From assembly GCA_023433275.1 (NCBI GenBank), contig JAEZDN010000120.1, positions 1 to 28,117 of the forward strand: a stretch of 28,117 nt of DNA, in the 5' to 3' direction. This DNA is from Verrucomicrobiota bacterium (GTDB lineage Bacteria; Verrucomicrobiota; Verrucomicrobiia; Opitutales; Opitutaceae). The notes beneath the pieces were generated by a model that saw only the letters and a list, made by a program, of their open reading frames with translations, was not told the DNA's origin and did no database searches. Both the position numbers and the translations under genes were made by a program. Below, in pieces: positions 1-7,140 of the stretch (position 1 is its first letter; the number at the start of each line of letters is the position of its first letter).

Positions 1-192
1 ATGGGAAGGAGGGGGGGAGGGGCGGGCAAGAACGAATGCGGTTTTCGGGGAGCACGGGGCTGGCGGCTGGGCTGCGGCGCGTCGCGACGTCCCGTCCTGG
101 CGGGTCGGACACGCTTAAAGTTTCCTATTGACGGTGGGTGGGGCGGCTGGCTCTTTGTGACCTTTTCCAAAGACAACTCCCTGACTTTCACC

Positions 193-390
193 ATGCCCAT
201 CGAGATCAAAATGCGTAAGAATGAGCCGATCGACCGTGCGCTGCGCCGCATGAAGAAGAAGCTCGAGCGCGAGAACATCATCAAGGATGTTCGCACCAAG
301 CGCTACAACGAGAAGCCCTGCGAACGCCGCCGCCGCAAGGAGAAGGTCATGGCCTTCACCGCGATGCTGCGCCGCCGTTACGCGGAGTAA
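193..390 (+). CDS. rpsU: 30S ribosomal protein S21
   Basis: Small basic protein of the 30S subunit, which sits near the 3' end of 16S rRNA and helps initiation. The 65-residue product opens MPIEIKMRKNEP, then has the family's basic helix with RALRRMKKKLER, the EKP motif and an Arg/Lys-rich end (RRRRKEKV). This matches bS21 in length and pattern. The frame stays open to the window edge, but the upstream part reads as low-complexity Gly/Arg sequence unlike any S21, so I use the ATG at 193. A second Met at 199+12 (MRKNEP, 211) is possible. No Shine-Dalgarno sequence is visible before the start. A strong intrinsic terminator follows 30 bases downstream, so the gene looks monocistronic at its 3' end. 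Confidence 0.95.
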   Translation: MPIEIKMRKNEPIDRALRRMKKKLERENIIKDVRTKRYNEKPCERRRRKEKVMAFTAMLRRRYAE

Positions 391-419
391 GCTCCCGTTC
401 CGGGAAAATCATTATTGCC

Positions 420-453
420 GGCCGGTGTCCCTCTGGGCGCCGGTCTTTTTTTT
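420..453 (+). terminator. Rho-independent terminator of rpsU
   Basis: An 11-bp stem (420-430 pairs with 435-445, with three G-T wobbles) closes a CTCT loop and is followed directly by eight T residues (446-453). It lies 30 bases past the rpsU stop codon and reads on the plus strand. Confidence 0.9.
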
Positions 454-626
454 GGGCGGGATTCTGAAAATGGATTCGCGGGCGTTGCGCGGGGATGGCG
501 CCGAGAGCGTCGCGCCACCACGACGCACCCAACGTCTGCGAACCAGGCATGGAACATTGGGTGGGGGTGAAATCCGCATGGCTTGATTTGGAATGTTTCC
601 CATGTCCTATTCGGGGACTCCGGAAC

Positions 627-1580
627 ATGAAACCCATCCTCGCCCTTTCCAGTTGCTGGTGTTCGCCGCGTCACCAGGACGGCTATGCGATGGCCGAGGA
701 GATGGCCGGCTTGGGTTTCGAATACGCCGAACTCAGCCATGGCATTCGGATCACGCTCGTGCCGGGCATCCTGCGGGCGGTGGAGCAGGGGGTGATCAAG
801 ATCGCGTCGTGCCATAACTTTTGTCCGCTCCCGCCCGGGGTGAATCATGCGGCGCCGAACCTTTACCTGCCGTCGTCGGCCGACGCGCGGGAGCGCGACC
901 AGTGGTTGCGGCAGAGCAAGCGCACGATCGATTTCGCGGCGCAGGTGAAGGCGCGCAAGGTCGTGTTGCACCTGGGCTCGGTGGAATTTTTCTGGCTGAA
1001 CCCGACGCGCAAGGCGGAGGCGTATTACGATGCGCACACCGAGTCGGATCTGGCGCAGGATGCCGGTTACCAGAAGCTGGTGACCAAGGCGCTGGCGAAG
1101 GTGAGGGCGCGGATGCCGGAGTATTGGGCGAACATGAAGGCCAGCGTGACGGAGCTGCTGGCCTACGCCGAGCCGAAGGGCGTGCTGCTGGGGTTCGAGA
1201 ACCGGGAGAAATTTGACGAGCTGCCGCTGGATGCGGATCATCCCGAACTGGTCGCCGCCCTGGCGAAGCCGGGGGCGTGCGGGTATTGGCACGACACGGG
1301 TCACGCGCAGATCAAGCAGGACATGGGTTTGCTGAATCACCGCGATCACCTGGAGAAGAACGCCCCGAACGCGATCGGTTTTCACCTGCATGATGTCAGT
1401 GCCGACGGGCGCGATCATCAGCCGATCGGCACGGGCAAGATCGATTTCGACATGGTCAGCAGTTTCTGGCGGCCCGAGCACACGCTGGTGCTGGAGTTCA
1501 GCCCGCGGTTGACGCCCGAGGACATTGGGGCGTCGAAGCGGCGGGTGGAGGAATTGCTGGCGAAGCGCTTCGGCGGATAG
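627..1580 (+). CDS. Sugar phosphate isomerase/epimerase-like TIM-barrel protein
   Basis: A 317-residue protein of the xylose-isomerase-like / AP-endonuclease-2 TIM-barrel superfamily. Metal-binding-type motifs fall at the ends of successive strands: FEN around E191, HDTGH at 222-226, HLHD at 253-256, DH at 263-264 followed by a GTG turn, and LEF with E290. These positions suit a divalent-metal sugar isomerase or epimerase, but the substrate cannot be read from the sequence. The frame is open back to 495. The ATG at 627 is chosen because MKPILALSSCW begins the first barrel strand and the upstream residues look non-homologous. A GGGGA lies 14 bases upstream, too far for a good ribosome site. 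There is no pathway partner next door; DUF3817 follows 69 bases later on the same strand. Confidence 0.8.
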   Translation: MKPILALSSCWCSPRHQDGYAMAEEMAGLGFEYAELSHGIRITLVPGILRAVEQGVIKIASCHNFCPLPPGVNHAAPNLYLPSSADARERDQWLRQSKRTIDFAAQVKARKVVLHLGSVEFFWLNPTRKAEAYYDAHTESDLAQDAGYQKLVTKALAKVRARMPEYWANMKASVTELLAYAEPKGVLLGFENREKFDELPLDADHPELVAALAKPGACGYWHDTGHAQIKQDMGLLNHRDHLEKNAPNAIGFHLHDVSADGRDHQPIGTGKIDFDMVSSFWRPEHTLVLEFSPRLTPEDIGASKRRVEELLAKRFGG

Positions 1581-1590
1581 GACGCGAGCG

Positions 1591-1612
1591 GCGCAGGACG
1601 AGCCGCCTGCGC
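1591..1612. other. Hairpin after the TIM-barrel gene
   Basis: A perfect 7-bp inverted repeat (GCGCAGG at 1591-1597, CCTGCGC at 1606-1612) with an 8-base loop, 10 bases after a stop codon. There is no T-tract, so termination is doubtful. It may be a processing site or a decayed relative of the REP-like elements nearby. Confidence 0.3.
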
Positions 1613-1649
1613 TTGACGGCGCGCGAATTGCCGATGGCCTTGGCGGGCT

Positions 1650-1955
1650 ATGCAATGGATCAAGACCAGTATCGGGCGCCTGCGGGTGATTGGATTTTGG
1701 GAAGGTATTTCCTTCCTGGTGTTGCTGGGCGTGGCGATGCCCTTGAAATATGCGTTTGGCCAGCCGCTCGCGGTGCGGGTGGTGGGCATGGCGCACGGCG
1801 TGCTTTTCGTGATGTATGTGGTGGCCGCGATCCACGCGGCGGTGGATCATCGGTGGCCGTGGAAGAAAACCGCGCTGGTCCTGCTCGCGAGCATGTTGCC
1901 GGCGGGGCCATTCATCGTGGACGCCAAGCTCCTGCGCGAATCGCCGGCAGCCTGA
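1650..1955 (+). CDS. DUF3817 family small integral membrane protein
   Basis: A 101-residue protein that fits the DUF3817 (YdzA-like) family: an N-terminal RLRVIGFWEGISFLVLLG segment, an amphipathic link with PLKY, a second membrane span around GMAHGVLFVMYVVAAIHAA (residues 46-64), and a third near ALVLLASMLPAGPF. The E in GFWEG and the H in GMAHG are family hallmarks. It should be an inner-membrane protein with three short spans; the function of the family is unknown. The 69-base gap after the TIM-barrel gene would allow co-transcription. The first hairpin of REP-like element A, with four T residues after it, lies 27 bases past the stop and could end the transcript. Confidence 0.8.
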   Translation: MQWIKTSIGRLRVIGFWEGISFLVLLGVAMPLKYAFGQPLAVRVVGMAHGVLFVMYVVAAIHAAVDHRWPWKKTALVLLASMLPAGPFIVDAKLLRESPAA

Positions 1956-1976
1956 GCCGGAAACAGGCAGTCGGAT

Positions 1977-2051
1977 GCAGGGGGCGCGCGGCTTGACCGC
2001 GCCCTTTTCTCGCTGCGGAACCAAGGGCGTGGACGAGCCACGCCCCTACAA
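1977..2051. repeat. REP-like inverted-repeat element, copy A
   Basis: Two imperfect palindromes in opposite orientation. The first (1977-2004) begins GCAG followed by a GGGCGCG/CGCGCCC stem (1982-1988 with 1998-2004). The second (2025-2051) has a perfect 8-bp stem GGGCGTGG/CCACGCCC and ends CCCTACAA, so read on the minus strand it begins TTGTAGGGG. A GTAG/GCAG tetranucleotide beside a GC-rich hairpin is the architecture of REP sequences mobilised by RAYT transposases; that family assignment is inference. It sits between the convergent DUF3817 and mutY genes. Confidence 0.7.
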
Positions 2052-2176
2052 CGGAACAGTTCGAGCGCACACGCTGCGGAATCGGGCTCCAACTGGATGA
2101 TTCGGCCGAGAGCATAGCGCGGCGTTGCGATGCGGTTATCCCGACGCGAGGGTTGGCGCGTTGAGCCAGCAGGCGA

Positions 2177-3220
2177 TCACACGGCTCGTTGGAGCAATTC
2201 CTGGATCCAGCGGCGATGCGGGCCGGAGAGGGTGACGCCGTCGAGTCGGTCGATGGGGACCCATTCCAGCGCGTTCGATTGGCTGATGCGTTTTCGAAGC
2301 TCCGGCGTGAGGACCGCGGCATGGATGGATTCCGTGATTTGAAACCGCGTGATGGCGCGTCGCCTGGCGAGCAGCAGGGAGCTGGCCACGGGCGTGAAGC
2401 CGAGGTCAGCGGCTTCGGGAAGTTCGTGCAGGCCCGCGAGGCGTTTCGCCGCTGCGGCGCCACGGCGGAGCAGCAGGCGGCCGCGATGCAGGCACCAGAG
2501 ACGCGTGACGGACTTTGGCTCGATGAGTTTGGGTTTGAGCCGGGGCAGCCGGTCAGGATCGCCATTGCGCCGGGCGACGCAGAATTCCGCGACGGGGCAA
2601 ACCAGGCAGGAGGGTTTTTGGCGAACGCACACGGTGGCGCCGAGTTCCATCATGGCCTGGTTGTGGGTGCCGGGGTGGGCCCCGGGGATGAGGGCGTCGG
2701 CGAGGGGGGTGAAATGTTTCACGGCCTCGGACCCATCGCGAAAGAGGCGACCCTCGCCGGCGAGGCGCGCGAGGATGCGCACGACATTGCCGTCCACGAC
2801 GGCGGCGGGTTCATCGAAGCTGATGCTCGTGATGGCGGCAGCGGTGTAGGGGCCGATGCCCGGCAGTTCGCGCCATTCCGCCGGCGTGCGGGGCGGGGTG
2901 GGGGCGGCGAGGTAGGCTTGTGCCAGGCGGTGAAGGTTGCGGGCGCGGGAATAGTAGCCGAGACCTTCCCACAGTTTCATGACGCGGGATTCCGGAGCCC
3001 GGGCGAGGGCGGGAAAATCGGGCAGCTCGCGCATCCAGCGTTCGAAGTAGGGCAGGACGGTCGCCACCTGGGTCTGCTGGAGCATGAATTCCGACACGAC
3101 CGTTTTGTAGAGGGAGGGCGACTCGCGCCACGGGAGCTGGCGGTGGTGGAGGCGGTACCAGCCGTGCAGGGCTGACTGGAAAGCGGGGCGGCGGGAGATG
3201 AGCGGGTGGGAATTGGCCAC
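2177..3220 (-). CDS. mutY: A/G-specific adenine DNA glycosylase MutY
   Basis: Base-excision repair enzyme that removes adenine mispaired with 8-oxoguanine. Numbered from the GTG at 3220 (347 residues): catalytic Glu44 in SEFMLQQTQV, the helix-hairpin-helix LPGIGPYTA at 119-127, catalytic Asp143 in VVDGNVVRIL, and the 4Fe-4S cluster cysteines C198-x6-C205-x2-C208-x5-C214. A C-terminal Nudix-like 8-oxoG recognition domain follows. The start is uncertain. An ATG at 3301 is in frame, but the extra 27 residues (MQGRRLAASS onward) are translated REP-like element B, so I prefer the GTG. Neither start has a Shine-Dalgarno sequence. The gene is divergent from the RNase HIII gene. Confidence 0.92.
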   Translation of the reverse strand: MANSHPLISRRPAFQSALHGWYRLHHRQLPWRESPSLYKTVVSEFMLQQTQVATVLPYFERWMRELPDFPALARAPESRVMKLWEGLGYYSRARNLHRLAQAYLAAPTPPRTPAEWRELPGIGPYTAAAITSISFDEPAAVVDGNVVRILARLAGEGRLFRDGSEAVKHFTPLADALIPGAHPGTHNQAMMELGATVCVRQKPSCLVCPVAEFCVARRNGDPDRLPRLKPKLIEPKSVTRLWCLHRGRLLLRRGAAAAKRLAGLHELPEAADLGFTPVASSLLLARRRAITRFQITESIHAAVLTPELRKRISQSNALEWVPIDRLDGVTLSGPHRRWIQELLQRAV

Positions 3221-3231
3221 GTTGACAGGGA

Positions 3232-3297
3232 AGGGGCGCAGGCTTGCTGCGCCCGGGATTGTGGAAGCGACCGAGGACGCAGCAAGTCTGCGCCCCT
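3232..3297. repeat. REP-like inverted-repeat element, copy B
   Basis: Two 23-base arms in inverted orientation (3232-3254 and 3275-3297) match at 21 of 23 positions. Each arm is itself an imperfect palindrome: AGGGGCGCAG, then CTTG, then a CTGCGCCC-type half. The spacer is 20 bases. It fills most of the gap between the divergent mutY and RNase HIII genes and must lie in or beside both promoter regions. Confidence 0.8.
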
Positions 3298-3362
3298 GCA
3301 ATTAGTCGAGGCGGGCGAAAATTGTGTGTGTTTTTGCGTCCTTTTGTGGCCATCTACGAGCC

Positions 3363-4373
3363 ATGCCCAAACGGCCCCACGACCCGGACGAGGAAGTCCC
3401 CAAGAAGATCACGAGCTACACGATCAAGCTGGATGACGCCCAGATGGAGAAGTTGCGCGCGGTGGTGGCGGCCAAGTATTGGGAGGAGGTCGAGGTGCCC
3501 TACGCGCGATTTGCGTTCAAAGGGCCGAAGGTGAATGTGACGGCGTACACGAGCGGCAAAGTCGTGGTGGCGGGCAAGGAGACCGAGGATTTTGTGCAGA
3601 ATGTGATCGAGGCGGAGGTGACGGGGGCGCCGAAGCTGGGATATGATGAGGTCCATCATCCCGATTGGTTCGAGCCGCACGCCGGGTTGGATGAGAGCGG
3701 GAAGGGCGACCTTTTCGGGCCGGTGGTGGCGGCCACCGTGATCGCGGAAAGACCCGCGATCGAGGCGTGGCGGCTGGCGGGGGTGCGCGATAGCAAGAGC
3801 ATCGAGGACTCGCAGATCCTCAAGCTCGACGATGTGATCCGCGCGACGCCCGGCGTGATCGTGGAGACGGTTTATTGCGGCATGGACAAATACAACGAGC
3901 TGATGCTCAAGCCGCAGGCCAACCTGAACCGGTTGCTGGCCTGGCAGCACGCGCGCGCGCTCGAAGCGGCCTTGCAGAAGAAGTGGGTGGGGCGCGGCCT
4001 GCTGGACCAGTTTACCAAGGAGCCGCTGGTGCAGAAGGAGCTGAAGAAACGCGGCCTCGAGCGGTTCAACCTCGCGATGCGGACGAAGGCGGAAGAGGAT
4101 CCGGTAGTGGCGGCGGCGTCGGTGGTGGCGCGCGCGGAATTTGTGCGCCAGATCCGGGCGTTGTCGCGCGAGTTCGGGGACAAGTTGCGATTCGGCGCCG
4201 GCGCCGATGCCAAGGCGCAGGCGGCGCAGATCGTGGAGCGCCTGGGGGCGCGGGCGCTCGGGCGGTTCGCCAAACTACATTTCCGAACGAGCTATGAGGT
4301 GATCCTGGCGGCGGGGAAGCTGGACGAATTGCCGCTGAAAGTGCCGAAGGAAAAAACCGAGTGGAGGCGGTGA
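3363..4373 (+). CDS. rnhC: Ribonuclease HIII
   Basis: Cleaves RNA in RNA:DNA hybrids. The 336-residue protein has an N-terminal TBP-like substrate-binding domain (about residues 15-90, with the Y-x-R-F-x-x-K-G pattern around 47-54), followed by the type-2 RNase H catalytic domain. Catalytic-site residues visible are D110-E111 in LDESGKGDLFGP (the GKGD form is typical of HIII rather than HII), DSK at 143-145, and D215 in LLDQF. The AAASVVAR helix is at 250-257; I cannot place the fourth acidic residue with certainty. The ATG at 3363 begins MPKRPHDPDE; the frame extends 13 codons further up to 3324, but those residues look non-native. No Shine-Dalgarno sequence. A type 2 RNase HII gene lies 0.7 kb downstream. 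Confidence 0.93.
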   Translation: MPKRPHDPDEEVPKKITSYTIKLDDAQMEKLRAVVAAKYWEEVEVPYARFAFKGPKVNVTAYTSGKVVVAGKETEDFVQNVIEAEVTGAPKLGYDEVHHPDWFEPHAGLDESGKGDLFGPVVAATVIAERPAIEAWRLAGVRDSKSIEDSQILKLDDVIRATPGVIVETVYCGMDKYNELMLKPQANLNRLLAWQHARALEAALQKKWVGRGLLDQFTKEPLVQKELKKRGLERFNLAMRTKAEEDPVVAAASVVARAEFVRQIRALSREFGDKLRFGAGADAKAQAAQIVERLGARALGRFAKLHFRTSYEVILAAGKLDELPLKVPKEKTEWRR

Positions 4374-4391
4374 GCGCGGCGGGGAAAGCGC

Positions 4392-4463
4392 AGGGGCCGA
4401 GCTTGCTCGGTCCCTGGGAAATCACGCCACGCTTGCTCAAAGGTCCCGGCAAGCCCGGCCCCT
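4392..4463. repeat. REP-like inverted-repeat element, copy C
   Basis: Arms of 22 bases at 4392-4413 and 4442-4463 are inverted copies agreeing at 18 of 22 positions, again with an AGGGGCCG head and a GCTTGC core. The 28-base spacer carries a further GCTTGCT. The right arm ends CCCCTAG. It lies between the convergent RNase HIII and small membrane protein genes and may double as a bidirectional terminator. Confidence 0.7.
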
Positions 4464-4476
4464 AGGGTGAATGTTG

Positions 4477-4941
4477 TCACAGGCTGGCCAGGCGCCGCAG
4501 GTAGGCTTGGAATTCCTCGTCCTCTCCCTCGAGCAGTGAAGGCAGGGCGCCGCGAAAGTCGGCGCGACGAACCCACTCGCGCATGTAATCCTCCCAGGAT
4601 TGCCACATGCGACGGTTTTGTTTGTCCATGTCCGACTCGTAGACGAGCAGGTAGGCGCGTTCGAAGAGGGAGATGAGAATGCCGAAGATGGCGAGGCGTC
4701 GTTCCTTCTGTTCCTCGGTCATCTCGGCCCTGGCGCCTTCCTGGCGGAGGAGGTGAAGGTCGGCGTTATCCAGCACGAGCTTGAGGAATTCCCGATATTC
4801 GTCGGACAGGCGTTGGAAAATCTCCTCCTCCTCGTTCCGGCGCTCCTGGCGCTGTTGCCAGACGAAGGTGACGATCGCGAGCGGGAGGCCGACGATGGTC
4901 ACGATGTAGCTGAGCATCTCCATGGTTTCGAGAAGGTCCAT
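4477..4941 (-). CDS. Hypothetical protein with one N-terminal membrane span
   Basis: I do not recognise a family. The 154-residue product begins MDLLETMEMLSYIVTIVGLP. One hydrophobic span at about residues 8-25 is followed by a charged WQQRQERRNEEEE stretch, suggesting a membrane anchor and a cytoplasmic helical domain. The rest is predicted helical and rich in Arg, Glu and Trp (RRMWQSWEDYMREWVRRADF, about 112-131). The frame continues up to 5034, but the upstream residues are Pro/Ala-rich and look non-coding; an internal start at the second Met (residue 7) is also possible. It is divergent from the RNase HII gene and convergent with the RNase HIII gene. No function can be assigned. Confidence 0.7.
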   Translation of the reverse strand: MDLLETMEMLSYIVTIVGLPLAIVTFVWQQRQERRNEEEEIFQRLSDEYREFLKLVLDNADLHLLRQEGARAEMTEEQKERRLAIFGILISLFERAYLLVYESDMDKQNRRMWQSWEDYMREWVRRADFRGALPSLLEGEDEEFQAYLRRLASL

Positions 4942-5093
4942 GCGGTGAATCTGGTTCAGGAGACTGGCAAAGGCCAGCCGGGGATTGGCGGATGGCGAGG
5001 CGGTCGGAGCCCGGCCTGACGGGAGGACCCACAATGATGCGATTCAACCGTGTCCCCGCTTGCCTGCGGGCGGGGCGACCTTACAAACGCGCC

Positions 5094-5852
5094 ATGTCCA
5101 AACGCCGGCAACTCCGCGGATTTGACCTGAAGCGCATTCAGGGCGTGTCCGGCTTGATCGGCGTGGATGAGGCCGGGCGAGGAGCGCTGGCCGGGCCGGT
5201 GGTGGCCGCGGCCGTGCTCGTGTCACCGGAATTCCTGGAAGGGCGTTGGGCCGTGTCCAAGTCCGGGCGGGTCAATGATTCGAAGCTGCTCTGTGCGGCG
5301 GAGCGGGAGGAGCTTTGGGCGGAATTCGAGGGCTTGATGGCGGCGGGCCAGATTCATGCGACCTTCGGCGTGGCGTCGGTGACGGAGGTCGAGACGATCA
5401 ACATCCTGGGTGCGACCAAGCTGGCGATGCGCCGCGCCCTGGGAGGCATTTATCCGCCGACGGCGTTCGAGCTCAAGACGGAGCCCGACTTGTTTGCGAG
5501 CGAGGAGGAAAAACTGGCGTTTCAGCCGACGGTCTCGTGTCGCATTTTGATCGACGGGCTCCCGCTGCGGCATTTCCCGTATCCCCATGAGGGCATCGTG
5601 AGCGGGGACGGGCGTTCGCTGTGCATCGCGATGGCGTCGATCATCGCGAAGGTGACGCGGGACCGGCTGATGGATGAGATCGACAAGCAGCATGCCGGCT
5701 ATGGGTTCGCGCAGCACAAGGGTTACGGCACGGAGGAGCATCGGGACGCGATCCTGAAGCGGGGGCGGTGCGCGGCGCATCGCGACAGTTTTCTGCGCAA
5801 GCTGTTCGCGCAGCCGCGGGATCTCGAGGGGCAGCTGACCCTGTTCGGTTGA
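5094..5852 (+). CDS. rnhB: Ribonuclease HII
   Basis: Cleaves 5' of ribonucleotides embedded in DNA and starts ribonucleotide excision repair. The 252-residue protein has the DEDD catalytic set of type 2 RNase H: D25-E26 in GVDEAGRGALAGPVVAAAV, D154 in ILIDG, and D190 in VTRDRLMDE. NDSK is at 61-64 and YGFAQHKGYGT, which contacts the ribonucleotide junction, at about 203-213. Residues 120-148 form a longer insertion than in the E. coli protein. Start: the frame runs up to 4992, but MSKRRQLRGFDL at 5094 gives a normal N-terminus; no Shine-Dalgarno sequence is seen. The histidine kinase gene follows after only 31 bases, so the two are likely co-transcribed. Confidence 0.95.
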   Translation: MSKRRQLRGFDLKRIQGVSGLIGVDEAGRGALAGPVVAAAVLVSPEFLEGRWAVSKSGRVNDSKLLCAAEREELWAEFEGLMAAGQIHATFGVASVTEVETINILGATKLAMRRALGGIYPPTAFELKTEPDLFASEEEKLAFQPTVSCRILIDGLPLRHFPYPHEGIVSGDGRSLCIAMASIIAKVTRDRLMDEIDKQHAGYGFAQHKGYGTEEHRDAILKRGRCAAHRDSFLRKLFAQPRDLEGQLTLFG

Positions 5853-5883
5853 AGGGCGTGAACCCGCCGATTGCATTTCAGGC

Positions 5884-7044
5884 ATGACGCCCAAGAAGAA
5901 CAGTTCGCTCGACAAGGTGCTGGGCCGGCTGGACCAGCTGGACGAGCCGAACCTGCACAACCTGGTGCAACGGCTCGCGCGGGAGCGGGCATTGCTCGAA
6001 GCGGTGTTCAACACGCTGCAGGAGGGGGTGCTGGTCATCGACGAGGCCGGGGTGATCGAATACGCCAATGAGGCGGCGGCGAAGCTCATTGGCCTGAAGG
6101 AGCCGGCTGCGGGCGAGACATTGTGGCGGCTGGTGCCGGGCTTGCGCAGCTCGCTGGCGGGCGGCGGAGGGGGGGCGCCCGTGGTGACGCGGGAATTCGA
6201 ACTGGCCTACCCGCAACCGCGGCTGGTGAGGCTTTACATGGTGCCCTTTGCCGAGGGCGAAAGTGGATCGCGCCGGCAGGCGATCATCCTTTCGGACATC
6301 ACGGCCGAGCGGCAATCGACGGCGGAGCTCATCGAGAACGAGAAGATTTCCTCGATCCTGTTGCTGGCGGCGGGCGTGGCGCACGAGCTGGGCAATCCGC
6401 TCAACTCGCTGACCATCCACCTGCAGCTCATCGACCGGAAGCTGAAGAAGCTGAAGGCCTCGAAGGAGACGCGTTCCCTGGAGGACTCGATCAAGATCTG
6501 CCGCGACGAGGTCACGCGACTGGACGGCATCATCAAGAATTTCCTCGAAGCGATCCGACCGCGGCCGCCGGATCTGGCCGAGGTTTACCTGCCGGAGCTC
6601 ATCGATGACGTGTTGCGCTTCCAGGAGCGGGAACTGGAGGACCGCGGGATCACGATCAAGGTGGAGATGCCGGGGGGCACGCCGGTGATCATGGCGGACC
6701 GGGACCAGTTGAAGCAGGCGTTTTTCAATCTCATCAAGAACGCGATGGAGGCGATGCAGCCGGGCGGCCGGTTGACCCTCAAGCTACGGGGGGATGACGA
6801 TTCGGTTTATGTGGCGATCGCCGACACGGGCAGCGGCATCAAGGCGGAGGACCTGGCAAAATTGTTCCAGCCATACCACACGACGAAGATCAGCGGGCAT
6901 GGCCTGGGGTTGATGATCGTGCAGCGGATCCTGCGGGACCACGGCGGACACGTGGCAATCGAAAGCAAGGAGGGCGTGGGCACGGTGGTAACCCTGCAGT
7001 TTCCACAAAAGCACCGTCGCGTGCGGATGCTGGGGGGCGGTTGA
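5884..7044 (+). CDS. Soluble PAS-domain sensor histidine kinase
   Basis: Two-component sensor kinase of the NtrB/AtoS type, 386 residues. No membrane segment is visible, so it should sense a cytoplasmic signal. Order: N-terminal helical region (1-35), PAS domain (about 36-145; LEAVFNTLQEGVLVID, EYANEAAAKLIG), HisKA with phospho-accepting H167 in AAGVAHELGNPLNSL, then the ATPase domain with N box N286 (NLIKNAMEAM), G1 DTGSG at 314-318, F box LFQPYHTT, and G2 GHGLGL around 338-343. All kinase motifs are intact. No response regulator gene is next to it, so the partner is encoded elsewhere. It lies 31 bases after rnhB. The ATG at 5884 has only an AGG four bases upstream. Confidence 0.92.
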   Translation: MTPKKNSSLDKVLGRLDQLDEPNLHNLVQRLARERALLEAVFNTLQEGVLVIDEAGVIEYANEAAAKLIGLKEPAAGETLWRLVPGLRSSLAGGGGGAPVVTREFELAYPQPRLVRLYMVPFAEGESGSRRQAIILSDITAERQSTAELIENEKISSILLLAAGVAHELGNPLNSLTIHLQLIDRKLKKLKASKETRSLEDSIKICRDEVTRLDGIIKNFLEAIRPRPPDLAEVYLPELIDDVLRFQERELEDRGITIKVEMPGGTPVIMADRDQLKQAFFNLIKNAMEAMQPGGRLTLKLRGDDDSVYVAIADTGSGIKAEDLAKLFQPYHTTKISGHGLGLMIVQRILRDHGGHVAIESKEGVGTVVTLQFPQKHRRVRMLGGG

Positions 7045-7140
7045 GGTGGGCCAACGCGCGCGCCGTCACGACCACGGGATGGAGTGAGCGAAAAATCGAA
7101 TTGGGAATAACCGTCGGGCTCGCGCCTCCCACCAGCACCC

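Noticed and set aside
128..156. TTGACG with a 17-base spacer as an rpsU promoter
   Set aside because: The sequence at the -10 position (CTCTTT) is too poor to support a call.
378..2024. A 548-residue open frame on the minus strand
   Set aside because: It lies antisense to the TIM-barrel and DUF3817 genes. Its product is Arg/His/Pro-rich, as high-GC shadow frames are, while the plus-strand genes have clear family motifs.
2189..3175. A 328-residue plus-strand frame opposite mutY
   Set aside because: Its product is Gly/Ala-rich without domains. mutY on the minus strand has all catalytic and cluster residues.
5053..5080. A CCCCGC/GCGGG hairpin upstream of rnhB as a fourth REP-like element
   Set aside because: It has a CTTGC core but lacks the AGGGGC head and the second inverted arm, so chance in GC-rich DNA is as likely.
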